A DNA stretch of 46,293 nucleotides from an uncultured Chitinophagales bacterium (GTDB lineage Bacteria > Bacteroidota > Bacteroidia > Chitinophagales > UBA2359). The notes beneath the pieces are model-generated. The model had not been told where the DNA came from, made no database searches, and was given only the letters and a program-made list of their open reading frames with translations. Every line of letters begins with the position of its first letter. Position 1 is the stretch's first letter. Where the stretch lies: contig CALBCY010000200.1 of the NCBI GenBank assembly GCA_937927195.1, forward strand, positions 1 through 46,293. The letters run 5' to 3'. Both the position numbers and the translations under genes were made by a program. Shown here piece by piece: positions 16,173-26,217 of the stretch.

Positions 16173-16396
16173 TGCGAATTGTTTTGCTTTAAAAATGCAA
16201 AAAAACGGGCAAACCTTTGTCAGTATTTTGTAAATATCTCAAATATTGAAGGGCCAAAAATCAAAATTCTTTCATTCTAAGGATGCTTGTTCATTTTTTC
16301 AAGGAATTTCAATAAGCAACTTTCAATATTATTTGATATTGGCTAACATATATGCTTGTTTTTAATGGTTTGTTTAGATAAAAATGACTATTCTTT

Positions 16397-16428
16397 CTAA
16401 ATTGAGATCACGAACCTAAGAAATGTAA
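16397..16428 (+). repeat. 32-bp dispersed element, copy 2
   Basis: 28 of 32 positions match 14382-14413. Here it ends four bases before the ATG of the SusC gene, so it occupies its leader. Confidence 0.7.
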
Positions 16429-16431
16429 TTA

Positions 16432-19400
16432 ATGATCTATAAATCAGGACTTAAAACTTTTACACTTTGCTTCAAATTCATAGGCATTCTATGTCTTTTC
16501 TGTCTTTTCAGCATGATTTCCATTCAGGCACAAAAAGTAGAAATTTCAGGAACCATAAAGGATGATTTAGGTGAAACGCTTATCGGAGTAAACGTTGTTG
16601 AAAAAGGAAACCCGGCAAATGGTACGTCAACTGGTTTGGATGGAAGTTTCAAACTAAGTATCAATCTAAGTGTCAATGACGAATCAAGTATTTTACTCAT
16701 CAGCTACATTGGCTTCCTCAGTCAAGAAATTCCCGTTGGCGAAAAGCGTAATTTTGAAATCGTTTTACTCGAAGACAATCAAACTTTGGATGAAGTCGTC
16801 GTTACAGCTCTTGGGATAAAAAGACAAAAGAGAGAATTGGGTTATTCAACAGAAAGTTTTGATGGGCTCGAGATCATGAAATCTAATGCGCCAAATTTGG
16901 TCAATTCCCTTTCGGGTAAATCTGCAGGCGTCAACATTACCAATTCTAATGGTGTAGAAGGTGGAACAACCAGAATTACAATCAGAGGCAACAACAACAT
17001 CAGCACCAATAATCAACCACTGATTATTGTTGATGGAGTTCCTTTGCAAAACGATCCCGGCCTGACTGATATCGGAAGGGGAAGAGATTGGGGTTCTGCG
17101 ATCAATAACATCAATCCTGCCGACATTGCGGACATCAATATTTTGAAAGGGCCAACTGCTTCCGCAAAGTATGGTTCAAGAGGCTCGAATGGTGTTATTC
17201 TAATCACCACCAAAAGAGGCTCAAAAAGAAAAGGCATTGGCGTAGATTATTCTTATGCCTTTAAAGTAATCAATCCCTATTACTATCGTGATGTACAAAA
17301 TATTTATGGCGCTGGTGGTCCAGTGAGCTTAGCGGAACCAAGTTTTCAAATGGATGAGGAAGGCAATTTGCTTTATCCCAACAGTGCGCATTCAGACAAT
17401 GGGCCTTTTGGCAAATCGACCACTGAATTGTTTGGTTTCTATTCTACAGGCGTTTCTTGGGGGCCTGAAATGAAAGGACAAATGTTGAAATGGTGGGATG
17501 GTGAAATGCGTCCGTTCGATCCTCAACCAGACAATTTGAAACAGTTCTTTTCAAATGGCAATACCGCTACACACAACCTTGCATTTAGTGGTGGTGGTGA
17601 AATGGGCAACATGCGGGTTTCATTGACCCGAACAGATCATACCGCAATTGTTCCCAATAGCGATTTTGAACAAAACACTGTCAATGTTGGTTCGACACTA
17701 AATATCTCAAAGAAAGTAAGCGCTGATGTTGCCATTTCATACATCAACTACAATCGTCGAAACACACCTTCATTGGGGGATGACAACAACGCCTCTTTCG
17801 GAAAAGGAATTTTATACAGTTGGCCAAGAAGTTACAAAGGACTGGAAGAACAAATCAACATCCGTGAAGATGGAACAAGGAATGATTACGATGGTCAATA
17901 TCCGTTTACATACACAGCACCGGATCTTTGGTGGAATACTTACAACAACAATACAACGCTGAGAAGAAACAAGCTCATCGGCTCGCTGACTTTGAATTAC
18001 AGCATCACCGAATGGCTAAGCCTGATGGGCAGAATGGGCTTGGACTTCGGAACAGATCAGTTTGAATCTAAAAACAAACCCTATGATCAGCTAGGAATAG
18101 ATGGAGGTTTTTATGCCAATGAGTTAAGCAGAGACATTGTCAACAACAATGACATCATTCTTACAGCGCAAAAAGACAAAATTTTCGATTCTCCAATTGG
18201 TGTTGGTTTATCTGTAGGTGGCACTCAATGGAGCCGAAGCAGATATGGAATAAAATCAGATGCTGGAGATTGGAGCAGTCCATTTCTTTATTCGTTCAAC
18301 AATCTAGACGATCCACAACAGGAAGACATTGCACAAGAAATCAGATACGATAAAAAAATCAATTCAGTTTTCAGCTTTCTAAACTTGAGTTTGCACAATT
18401 ACTTATTTGTAGAACTAGGTGGAAGAAACGATTGGTCATCCGCATTGCCGATTGACAACAACTCTTATTTTTATCCATCGGCTTCGGTCAGTTTTTTACC
18501 GACAGAAGCTTTTAAAATGAATGTGAAATTTTTAGACTTTTGGAAGCTAAGAGCTGCCTTTGCAAAAACAGCAACAGACACCGATCCTTTCCAAGTAGAT
18601 TTTACCTATGAAACTTCTTCTTTTGGCAATCAACAGACAGCGAACTTACCTGGTACTATTCCTCCTATAGCCTTGAAACCTCAACGTGCAGATTCTTATG
18701 AAATAGGAACCACCCTTGGCTTGTTTAACAGCAACATCAATTTAGATTTCACTTACTATTACATCAGTTCTTATGATCAAATTTTAGATGCCCCTGTACC
18801 AGCTTCATCAGGAGCGCCTTTCGTATTGATCAATTCGGGAGAATTGGAGAACAAGGGCATTGAAGCCATTTTAACGGCAACGATCATGAATCGCAAAAAT
18901 TTCTTTTGGGAAACTGGATTAAATTTTAGCAGAAACAGAAACTATGTTGTCAGCTTAGGCGACGGAGCCAAGACCAGAGAACTGGCAAACATTTGGGGAT
19001 TAAATGGCCCTGCTATTTCAGTAAAAGAAGGAGACGAATTTGGGACAATCATCGGCTATGATTATGTCTACCATGAAGAAACAGGCCAGCCCATTGTCAA
19101 TGAAGAGGGCACACATTATCAGATAAGCGAGGACAGAGTCCCAATTGGAAATGCCTCTCCTGATTTCACTGGAGGTTGGACAATGAGATTGGGCTATAAA
19201 AATTTCAAATTAAGCACTTTGGTTGACACCAAATGGGGCGGCGATATATATGCAGGTTCTTATGTAATTGGATTGCAAACAGGCCAAAGTCCTGAAACAT
19301 TATTGGAACGTCAAGGTGGCGGATTGGCCTATACGGACGAAGAAGGAAACACCAGCAACATCGGTGTGGTTTTGGATGGCGTATATGAAGACGGAACGCC

Positions 19401-19737
19401 TAATGAAGAAGTGGTTCATTATTATTTCAAATACATTCCCAACAAAGGTGGATGGGGAAGATACTTATCCAGTCCGGGGATTTTAGACAATACTTGGGTG
19501 AAATTGAGAGAGGTCGTTTTAAGCTATGATTTTCCAGCAAAGTTGAATAAAAAAATTCCACTTTTTCAAGAGTTGAGTCTTTCATTGGTGGGTCGAGATT
19601 TGTTTTACATTTACAATTCTCTGCCAGACCAGATCAATCCTGAAGGAAGCGGTGGTTCTGGAAATGCGCAGGGATTGGAATGGGCATCCTATCCAGGAAC
19701 TCGTTCATTTGGTTTCACTCTAAATGCTAAATTCTAA
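16432..19737 (+). CDS. SusC/RagA-family TonB-dependent outer-membrane transporter
   Basis: 1101 residues. The signal peptide ends near ISIQAQ (about 34). A carboxypeptidase-regulatory-like domain follows (about 36-120: ISGTIKDDLGETLIGVNVV...STGLDGSF), then the TonB box-like LDEVVVTALGIKR, the plug (GKSAGVNI...RITIRGNNN...LIIVDGVP...ADIADINILKGP..ASAKYGSRGSNGVILITTK) and a 22-strand-type barrel ending in aromatic F. It imports glycans or peptides captured by its SusD partner, using proton-motive force through TonB. The SusD gene starts in an overlapping TAATG, so the two are translationally coupled. The downstream PNGase F-like protein suggests N-glycans or glycopeptides as substrate, which is inference from context. 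Confidence 0.95.
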   Translation: MIYKSGLKTFTLCFKFIGILCLFCLFSMISIQAQKVEISGTIKDDLGETLIGVNVVEKGNPANGTSTGLDGSFKLSINLSVNDESSILLISYIGFLSQEIPVGEKRNFEIVLLEDNQTLDEVVVTALGIKRQKRELGYSTESFDGLEIMKSNAPNLVNSLSGKSAGVNITNSNGVEGGTTRITIRGNNNISTNNQPLIIVDGVPLQNDPGLTDIGRGRDWGSAINNINPADIADINILKGPTASAKYGSRGSNGVILITTKRGSKRKGIGVDYSYAFKVINPYYYRDVQNIYGAGGPVSLAEPSFQMDEEGNLLYPNSAHSDNGPFGKSTTELFGFYSTGVSWGPEMKGQMLKWWDGEMRPFDPQPDNLKQFFSNGNTATHNLAFSGGGEMGNMRVSLTRTDHTAIVPNSDFEQNTVNVGSTLNISKKVSADVAISYINYNRRNTPSLGDDNNASFGKGILYSWPRSYKGLEEQINIREDGTRNDYDGQYPFTYTAPDLWWNTYNNNTTLRRNKLIGSLTLNYSITEWLSLMGRMGLDFGTDQFESKNKPYDQLGIDGGFYANELSRDIVNNNDIILTAQKDKIFDSPIGVGLSVGGTQWSRSRYGIKSDAGDWSSPFLYSFNNLDDPQQEDIAQEIRYDKKINSVFSFLNLSLHNYLFVELGGRNDWSSALPIDNNSYFYPSASVSFLPTEAFKMNVKFLDFWKLRAAFAKTATDTDPFQVDFTYETSSFGNQQTANLPGTIPPIALKPQRADSYEIGTTLGLFNSNINLDFTYYYISSYDQILDAPVPASSGAPFVLINSGELENKGIEAILTATIMNRKNFFWETGLNFSRNRNYVVSLGDGAKTRELANIWGLNGPAISVKEGDEFGTIIGYDYVYHEETGQPIVNEEGTHYQISEDRVPIGNASPDFTGGWTMRLGYKNFKLSTLVDTKWGGDIYAGSYVIGLQTGQSPETLLERQGGGLAYTDEEGNTSNIGVVLDGVYEDGTPNEEVVHYYFKYIPNKGGWGRYLSSPGILDNTWVKLREVVLSYDFPAKLNKKIPLFQELSLSLVGRDLFYIYNSLPDQINPEGSGGSGNAQGLEWASYPGTRSFGFTLNAKF

Positions 19738-21350
19738 TGAGAAATATTTCACAATACCTATTGAAGACTTTCTTCATAGCCTTCTTTTTCTTTGGAATTT
19801 CATCCTGTGAAAAAGGATTTGAGGAATTAAATGAAAACCCATTCTTTCCAACCGAAACAGACATTGGTCCATTGTTCAACAAAGCAGTGGAATCATTGAG
19901 ACTGGGATGGAATGAACAATTTTACCTCCACAACGAAAGCCTGTACGGCATAACCCAATTGGCGGCATTGACAGCACCAACTTTCCAAAACATCAGCATT
20001 GGTACAGAAGATGTTTGGTCCAACTACTACAATACACTTGCAGTAATTAGAGACATAGAAAGAAGAATTGAAGAAAAAGAGGCCGCTGTTCCAGAACCTG
20101 AAATTTACAACAACATCAAAGCTCAGTTAAAGATTTTACTAGCTTATAAAACCTTCCGATTGACTGACCTGTTTGGTGACATGCCTTTTTCGGAAGCGGG
20201 ACGCGGATTTGAAAGCTTGGATTTCATTGAACCTAAATTTGACTCGCAAGAAGAAATTTACAAAGCCTTGTTGGAAGATTTAAAATGGGCTTCTGAAAAC
20301 ATCAATATAATGGGCAGTCCAACGACAGCATCTGGCGAACCCTACCTTCTTTTTGGCAGTTTTGATAACTTGTTTCAAGACAATGCCTTTAAATGGTTGA
20401 AATTTGCCAATTCGATGAGATTGAAACATGCTTTAAGAATGGTGGAAAAAGATCCTGATTTTGCTTTACCAATTATTACTGAAATTTTATCCAATGAATT
20501 ACCAATCATTGAAGATGGTGAAGAAGTTGTTATGAAACCGTCTGATCAATTTTGGCAAAGAGAAGGCTGTCACTGGTCATTCAGGGAACACAACAAACTA
20601 AGAATGGGTAGCAATATTTGGCGCATGATGTCTGAGACAGATGATCTAAACGGAGCGGGTATTTTTGATCCCAGAGCTAGAGTATTCTTCGAAGGCAACA
20701 ATTCAAATGAATGGACAGCTTTTCCGCAACTGGCTTCGGCAAATACACCTCAATCTGGGGGAACACCTTATGCTGCAACAAGAGACATTAATCATGCTTT
20801 GAAAGGGACCAATAACATTTATTCGCCTTTCAACTATTATTTGATAAGAGATGAATACGATGTTCCTGAAATATTAATGACTGCCGCTGAAATCAATTTC
20901 ATCAAAGCTGAAATATATGCCAGAGGATTGGGGATGCCTATGGACGTTGGAACAAGTGATTTAGAATACACTTTGGGTATTGTTGCCTCTATTGGTTTTT
21001 GGCAAAAAATGGCCGATCAGTCTGAAATTTGGACCAATGCTGAAACGCCATTAACGATCGGTGAATTGTTTGGTGTATCGAATCATCCTGAATTGCTTAT
21101 CTTAGACAATCCCAACAAACTAGAATTAATATATGCCCAAAGATGGATTGACGCTTTTCGTCAACCTTGGGAAGCCTATTCTTTGGAAAGAAGAACTGGG
21201 CAAACTCCTAGAGAGGGAGCTGCTTTGAATCATTTCAGATTTACTTATCCGCAATCAGAGCGCATCAACAATCCTGACAATTGGTCGGAACAGGTGGCTA
21301 AAATGGGAGAAGATTCTGAACAAGTGAAAGTCTGGTGGGATTCTTTTTAA
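19737..21350 (+). CDS. SusD/RagB-type surface lipoprotein
   Basis: 537 residues. The signal peptide has lipobox ISSC at residue 24, so it is lipid-anchored on the outer membrane, where it caps the SusC barrel and binds ligand. Family features: the opening EKGFEELNENP, helices of the TPR-like core (AQLKILLAYKTFRLTDLFGDMPFSEA split across 20134-20214), LLFGSFDNLFQDNAFKWLKFANSMRLKHALRM and the C-terminal RWIDAFRQPWEAYSLERRTG region. It fits the SusD-like_2 type better than classic SusD. It overlaps the SusC stop by one base. A 7-bp hairpin AGCGAAT/ATTCGCT follows directly after the stop without a T tract. Confidence 0.93.
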   Translation: MRNISQYLLKTFFIAFFFFGISSCEKGFEELNENPFFPTETDIGPLFNKAVESLRLGWNEQFYLHNESLYGITQLAALTAPTFQNISIGTEDVWSNYYNTLAVIRDIERRIEEKEAAVPEPEIYNNIKAQLKILLAYKTFRLTDLFGDMPFSEAGRGFESLDFIEPKFDSQEEIYKALLEDLKWASENINIMGSPTTASGEPYLLFGSFDNLFQDNAFKWLKFANSMRLKHALRMVEKDPDFALPIITEILSNELPIIEDGEEVVMKPSDQFWQREGCHWSFREHNKLRMGSNIWRMMSETDDLNGAGIFDPRARVFFEGNNSNEWTAFPQLASANTPQSGGTPYAATRDINHALKGTNNIYSPFNYYLIRDEYDVPEILMTAAEINFIKAEIYARGLGMPMDVGTSDLEYTLGIVASIGFWQKMADQSEIWTNAETPLTIGELFGVSNHPELLILDNPNKLELIYAQRWIDAFRQPWEAYSLERRTGQTPREGAALNHFRFTYPQSERINNPDNWSEQVAKMGEDSEQVKVWWDSF

Positions 21351-21351
21351 G

Positions 21352-21368
21352 AGCGAATTGCATTCGCT
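21352..21368. repeat. Hairpin directly after the SusD stop
   Basis: Perfect 7-bp stem AGCGAAT/ATTCGCT, loop TGC, one base after the stop. There is no T tract; it may slow or trim transcripts between SusD and the next gene. Confidence 0.5.
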
Positions 21369-21514
21369 GGTGTTCGGGATTCGGGATTCGATTTTTGATT
21401 TTCAGTCTTGGTGTCGGGTTCGAATATTTTGTAGGCAGATTGTAAACTGAGCCATCTTTTGACTTTCTATAAAAAATATTTGCAGAATAAGAAAATAACG
21501 AAAAATTTTTACTA

Positions 21515-21531
21515 TAGTCACTTGGTGACTA
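21515..21531. promoter_or_regulatory. 17-bp palindrome, site 1
   Basis: TAGTCAC-TTG-GTGACTA, a perfect dyad, 15 bases before the ATG of the PNGase F-like gene. The same palindrome with similar flanks (ACGAAAAAT nearby) occurs in the opposite orientation at 29723-29739. Confidence 0.5.
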
Positions 21532-21546
21532 AAAAAAACAAAATAT

Positions 21547-24153
21547 ATGAGAAAACCATTACAATTTTTCTTTTTAACAATTTGTTGCTTGTGCATCGGC
21601 TCATTAAGCGGCTTTTCACAGTCCAATCAATATTTAGATTTTGATGGTCAAAACGATGTGGCGATCGTAGAAAACGCTTCCAATCTTTTCACTGGTACTA
21701 CAACTCTTAGTATGACAGCATGGATTTGGACGGATGAGCTAGGAATTGGCAAAGGATCTCTTGGGTTCAGGAGCGGATCAAGCAATGATTTCGAATTTTA
21801 TTTCATACAGCTTGATGGTGGAGCATTGGAATGCAGAATCAAAATGGGTAGCGACGGGAGTCTTTACGAATACGTCGCGCCAGCTGGATCAGTAGCCGCT
21901 AACGAATGGCAACATTTTGCATTGGTCTACAATGGTCTTGCGCTAACGCTGTATATAAATGGATTTCAATTTGGCTCTTCTGTAGCAACAGGGGCTTGGG
22001 ATTCAAACAATGTAGATTTTACCATGGGGCAAAGCCCAATCTCTTGCTGTAACTTCTATCACGATGGAAGAATGGATGAAGTTTCTGTTTGGAAAAAAGC
22101 TTTGTCGATTAGTGAAATTGAGGACATGATTGACAATGAAATCGATCCAGATTCAGAAGACCTTGAATTGTATTTCAAATTTAATCAAGGAGTTCCTGAT
22201 GAAGACAATACAAGCATAACTGAATTGATTTCAGAAGTTGGTGCTCCTGACAGAAATGCAAGCCTTATGAACTTTGACTTGACAGGAGTAGGTTCAAACT
22301 TTGGAGGAGAATTAGACTTAACCTATCAAACTTTGACTTTCCCACAAATTCCAAATAAATTGACAACGGATGTACCGTTTGAAATTGCCGCAGCTTCAAC
22401 CGCAGAATTACCAGTTGAGTTTGAAATCATTTCGGGACCAGCAAGTATCGACGGAACAACCATTACATTAAATGGGACTCCGGGTGAGGTCATTGTAACA
22501 GCCAGTCAACCAGGGAATGCAGATTTTGATCCAGCTGATCCTATAAGCAATTCGTTTATGGTCCTCGATGCCACTACTTTTGTACCATCGATTGAAGCCA
22601 GAAGTCCAATAGCTGGAGATGTACACGTTCCCGAGTTAGGCCCAATACAATTGGCAGCCATTTCAACGATCGACTTCCCAGAACTTTTTAATGTAGCAGA
22701 ATTGAAGTTTGTTATAGGAACGGACGAGGTTATTGCTCAAGATTGGGGCAATGGACACTTTACTGGATGGTGGGAACCTGCTGATTATGGAACTTATGAA
22801 ATGACCATTATTTCAAAAAACAATTATGGTGCAAATGCCATGCAATCGATAAGTTTTGATGTGCTTGAAACTGCTTCAGATATTCAGACAACTGCTTTTG
22901 ATGACATTTGGGTATACAGCGGTGATCCTACTGAAACCAGAGAAGCTGAATTACCTTGTTACCTAGGGGCATTTGATCAAATCATTGCGACGCTTGATGT
23001 TACATGTCCAACTGGTGGTTGTGATCCTTGGGACAGAGTAGTCAATATTGAAGCGAAAGGACACAATGGCGAATGGATTGAAATAATTAGATACATCACT
23101 TCTTATGGAGTGGCCTGTGATCACACAGTGGATCTAACAGATTTTGCTTCTATTCTTCAAGGGAAGATTTCCTTTAGAGTAACGGGAGTTACTTTCGGCA
23201 ACGGATTTGATTATGAATTGAATTTAGCTTATCAAGCAGGAACTCCAGCTTACAAATACAGTGCTGTACAGTTATTTTGGTCAGACACTTATGAGTTTGG
23301 TGATCTGGCAGATTTACAGCCAGTGCAAGGAGCAAATTTCACCTTCCAAGAAAATGTAGAAGATGCTAAAATAAAATTGGTTTCTACTGGGCATGGATGG
23401 TCTGGTAATGATCCTTGGTATGACAACAATACAGGGAATGCGGCTGAGTTTTATGATGGGACGCATCACATTTGGGTAAATGGAGAAGAAACTTTCGCAC
23501 AGCACAATTGGAACGCCTGTTTTCCAAATCCAGATGGTTGTCAACCACAAAACGGAACTTATCAATATGATAGAGCTGGATGGTGTCCAGGAACAATTGC
23601 TCCATGGTTTGATTTTTCATTGAGCGATTTCATGGACGGAGATGCTGTGGCATTGGATTATGTTTTTGACGAAACCTACATTGATTACTGCCATCCAAAT
23701 AACCCTGATTGCGAGGAAGGTGTTACTTGTCATGGTTGTGATGACGGTTTCAATCCTCACTTAATCGTTTCCTCAAATTTTATCAGCTTCTCAAATATGC
23801 CTATTGGCTTTACCGAAGTAATGGATACAATGGTGGTGGACACTATGGTAACTGATACGATGGTTACGGACACAATGACTGCTTTGAACCAGTTAAATGA
23901 AATCAATGAATTCAGTCTTTCGCCAAATCCAAGCAGAGGAATTGTTAGAATGATCAGCAGAGAACCGGCAAGAGAAATGCAAATTTTTATCTACAATGCT
24001 GCGGGCGATGTTATTGAAAGTAAAAAGACAAAGAATGTGCTTAACCGCGACTATTTCTTCTTCGATATGAGAGCTCAAGCAGATGGCATTTACTTTGTTG
24101 AAGTGATCACCGAAGAAGGAAAAACTACAAAGAAATTAATTTTACAGAAATAG
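21547..24153 (+). CDS. T9SS-secreted multidomain protein with PNGase F-like module
   Basis: 868 residues. Signal peptide to about residue 25 (GFSQ); LamG/concanavalin-like domain (about 27-215, YLDFDGQNDVAIVENASN); two Ig-like beta segments (about 255-440); a peptide-N-glycosidase F-type double jelly roll (about 448-750); a VDTMVTDTMVTDTM linker; and a T9SS sorting domain (about 785-868, FSLSPNPSRGIVRM). PNGase F removes N-glycans by cleaving the Asn-linked amide. Compared from memory with the Elizabethkingia enzyme, shared blocks are CDPWDR (its D60, here D496), GEWIEIIRYIT, GTPAYKYSAV, AAEF (its E206, here E634) and DRAGWCPG. The position of its E118 seems to be V548. So fold homology is strong and activity uncertain. 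It follows SusC/SusD in the same direction. Confidence 0.85.
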   Translation: MRKPLQFFFLTICCLCIGSLSGFSQSNQYLDFDGQNDVAIVENASNLFTGTTTLSMTAWIWTDELGIGKGSLGFRSGSSNDFEFYFIQLDGGALECRIKMGSDGSLYEYVAPAGSVAANEWQHFALVYNGLALTLYINGFQFGSSVATGAWDSNNVDFTMGQSPISCCNFYHDGRMDEVSVWKKALSISEIEDMIDNEIDPDSEDLELYFKFNQGVPDEDNTSITELISEVGAPDRNASLMNFDLTGVGSNFGGELDLTYQTLTFPQIPNKLTTDVPFEIAAASTAELPVEFEIISGPASIDGTTITLNGTPGEVIVTASQPGNADFDPADPISNSFMVLDATTFVPSIEARSPIAGDVHVPELGPIQLAAISTIDFPELFNVAELKFVIGTDEVIAQDWGNGHFTGWWEPADYGTYEMTIISKNNYGANAMQSISFDVLETASDIQTTAFDDIWVYSGDPTETREAELPCYLGAFDQIIATLDVTCPTGGCDPWDRVVNIEAKGHNGEWIEIIRYITSYGVACDHTVDLTDFASILQGKISFRVTGVTFGNGFDYELNLAYQAGTPAYKYSAVQLFWSDTYEFGDLADLQPVQGANFTFQENVEDAKIKLVSTGHGWSGNDPWYDNNTGNAAEFYDGTHHIWVNGEETFAQHNWNACFPNPDGCQPQNGTYQYDRAGWCPGTIAPWFDFSLSDFMDGDAVALDYVFDETYIDYCHPNNPDCEEGVTCHGCDDGFNPHLIVSSNFISFSNMPIGFTEVMDTMVVDTMVTDTMVTDTMTALNQLNEINEFSLSPNPSRGIVRMISREPAREMQIFIYNAAGDVIESKKTKNVLNRDYFFFDMRAQADGIYFVEVITEEGKTTKKLILQK

Positions 24154-24202
24154 ATCTTTTTTAGTAAAAGTATCAAACAACAAGTATAACGATTTTGATT
24201 AA

Positions 24203-24234
24203 GGGCTGGGAAATTCTTCCTGGCCCTTTTTTTT
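24203..24234 (+). terminator. Rho-independent terminator
   Basis: GGGCTGGGAA pairs with TTCCTGGCCC (ten pairs including two G-U), loop ATTC, followed by eight T. It lies 50 bases after the PNGase F-like gene and closes the SusC/SusD locus. Confidence 0.85.
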
Positions 24235-24235
24235 G

Positions 24236-24267
24236 GGCGATGGATTGTGGGACGGATTGTGGGACGG
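24236..24267. repeat. G-rich 12-bp tandem duplication
   Basis: GGATTGTGGGAC at 24242-24253 and 24254-24265, in the gap before the VWA gene. It resembles the first unit of the 14-bp minisatellite downstream of that gene (26218-26287). Confidence 0.8.
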
Positions 24268-24354
24268 CTAATGCTAAAAGTGACAATATTTTGAATCTTT
24301 TCTAATGGATTTAGTTTATTTTTTAGCCTGTATTTCATCACAAAAAATGAATCC

Positions 24355-26214
24355 ATGAAACAATTATTTGCTTTGCTTATTCCCATTTTTTTATTAGCTC
24401 CTATCTTAAATGCTCAGAGCCAGAAAGAGCAATTTCAATATGCTGAAAACCTTACACTTCAAGGAGTAGTCACTGATCAATCAACGGGGGAAGGTCTTCC
24501 TTTTGCAACGGTCGTTTTGAAAGATTCATTGGCAAACGTGATAACGGGTACTCAAACAGATTTTGATGGCAAGTATTTAATCTCTGGTCTTAATCCTGGT
24601 ATTTATTTATTGCAAACACAATATGTTGCTTATACAACTTCTCTTGTTGAAGCTGTCAAAATCGATCTATCAAAAAAAACATGGGTGGTAAACGTTCAAT
24701 TGGAACAACATTCAGAAATGCTTGATGAAATTGTAGTCGTTGAGTATAAAATGCCTTTGATACGAAAATCACTGTCCATGGTCAGCGGAGTAACAAGATC
24801 CAAGAAAGGAAGAAAAGGCAGAAACAAAACAGTTTCTAAAGAGGAATACAACAACATAGATGACAACTCTTGGAAAAAAGCAAAAAAGAATCCTTTATCG
24901 ACTTTCAGTATTGATGTTGACAAGGCGGCCTACAGCAATATCAGACGATACATAAATGATGGACAATTGCCACCTGAAAATGCAGTTAGAATAGAAGAGA
25001 TGGTCAATTACTTCCCCTATGATTATCCTGCGCCAATGTTTGAGTCTCCTTTTTCAATTAGCCCTGAATACATGGATTGTCCCTGGAACAAAGAAAACAA
25101 ACTATTGCATTTAGGCATAAAAGGAATGGAGATTGAAATGAGTTCAGCTGCGGCATCAAATTTAACCTTTCTAATTGATGTTTCAGGTTCAATGAATTCT
25201 GCGGACAAGCTCGGCTTGCTAAAATCCGGCTTGTATTTATTAATAGACCAGTTAAGGGATAAAGACAAAGTTGCCATCGTGGTTTATGCAGGAGCAGCTG
25301 GAATTGTATTGCCCTCAACCAAGGGCAAAGACAAAGACAAAATCAAAAATGCCATTGAGCAATTAAAAGCTGGGGGTTCTACGGCCGGTGGAGCTGGTAT
25401 AAAACTGGCCTATAAAGTTGCTATGGAAAATTTTATTGAAGGCGGAAACAACAGAGTGATTTTGGCAACAGATGGAGATTTCAATGTGGGAATAAGTGGA
25501 GAGGATGGCTTGGTAAAATTGATTGAAGAGAAAAGGGAAAGTGGAATTTTCCTTTCGGTACTTGGTTTCGGCACTGGCAATCTCAAAGATTCTAAAATGG
25601 AACAAGTCGCAAACCACGGCAATGGGAATTATCACTACATTGACAATATTTTAGAAGCTAAAAAAGTTTTGGTCAATGAAATTGGCGGAACGCTCATAAC
25701 GATTGCAAAAGATGTAAAAATACAAATGGATTTCAATGAGGAATTCGTAGAATCTTATCGACAAATTGGTTATGTAAACCGTCAACTTGAAAACAAAGAT
25801 TTTGACAATGATAAAAAAGATGCGGGCGAGTTGGGCTCGGGTCATTCCGTTACTGTAATTTATGAAATAAAGCCTACAAAATTAAAAAAGGGAGGTATGG
25901 ATATTGAGAAAGACAAGCGAATTGCACTTGTAAAATTAAGATATAAGGCAACAAACAAAAACAAATCTAAATTCGTCAGTGCGCCTGTTTTTGACAAAGA
26001 TCTCAAATTTGATCAAGCAACGCTCAATGGTCAATTCGCTGCTTCGGTCGCTTCTTTTGGAATGCTGCTTCGCAATTCAGAATTCAAAGGAGCATCTAGT
26101 TTCGATCAGGTAATCGCAATGGCTCAAAAGTCGAAAGGTAAAGACATCGGAAATTATAGATCTGAATTTATCAGCTTGGTTGAGGCTGCCAAAAACTTGA
26201 AAAGGACAGAATAG
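24355..26214 (+). CDS. VWA-domain protein of the YfbK type with carboxypeptidase-regulatory-like N-domain
   Basis: 619 residues. The signal peptide ends near LNAQ (residue 21). A carboxypeptidase-regulatory-like beta domain follows (about 34-118, LQGVVTDQSTGEGLPFATVV), then a basic linker, a YfbK N-terminal type region (PLSTFSIDVDKAAYSNIRRY, near 180) and a von Willebrand A domain with intact MIDAS (LIDVSGSMNS near 273, GGSTAGGAGIKLAY, ATDGDFNVGI). The C-terminal YfbK-like domain closes it. VWA domains bind metal and mediate protein contacts; the family's role is not established. Location is periplasm or surface. The gene is single, bounded by a terminator upstream and G-rich repeats on both sides. 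Confidence 0.88.
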   Translation: MKQLFALLIPIFLLAPILNAQSQKEQFQYAENLTLQGVVTDQSTGEGLPFATVVLKDSLANVITGTQTDFDGKYLISGLNPGIYLLQTQYVAYTTSLVEAVKIDLSKKTWVVNVQLEQHSEMLDEIVVVEYKMPLIRKSLSMVSGVTRSKKGRKGRNKTVSKEEYNNIDDNSWKKAKKNPLSTFSIDVDKAAYSNIRRYINDGQLPPENAVRIEEMVNYFPYDYPAPMFESPFSISPEYMDCPWNKENKLLHLGIKGMEIEMSSAAASNLTFLIDVSGSMNSADKLGLLKSGLYLLIDQLRDKDKVAIVVYAGAAGIVLPSTKGKDKDKIKNAIEQLKAGGSTAGGAGIKLAYKVAMENFIEGGNNRVILATDGDFNVGISGEDGLVKLIEEKRESGIFLSVLGFGTGNLKDSKMEQVANHGNGNYHYIDNILEAKKVLVNEIGGTLITIAKDVKIQMDFNEEFVESYRQIGYVNRQLENKDFDNDKKDAGELGSGHSVTVIYEIKPTKLKKGGMDIEKDKRIALVKLRYKATNKNKSKFVSAPVFDKDLKFDQATLNGQFAASVASFGMLLRNSEFKGASSFDQVIAMAQKSKGKDIGNYRSEFISLVEAAKNLKRTE

Positions 26215-26217
26215 GAC

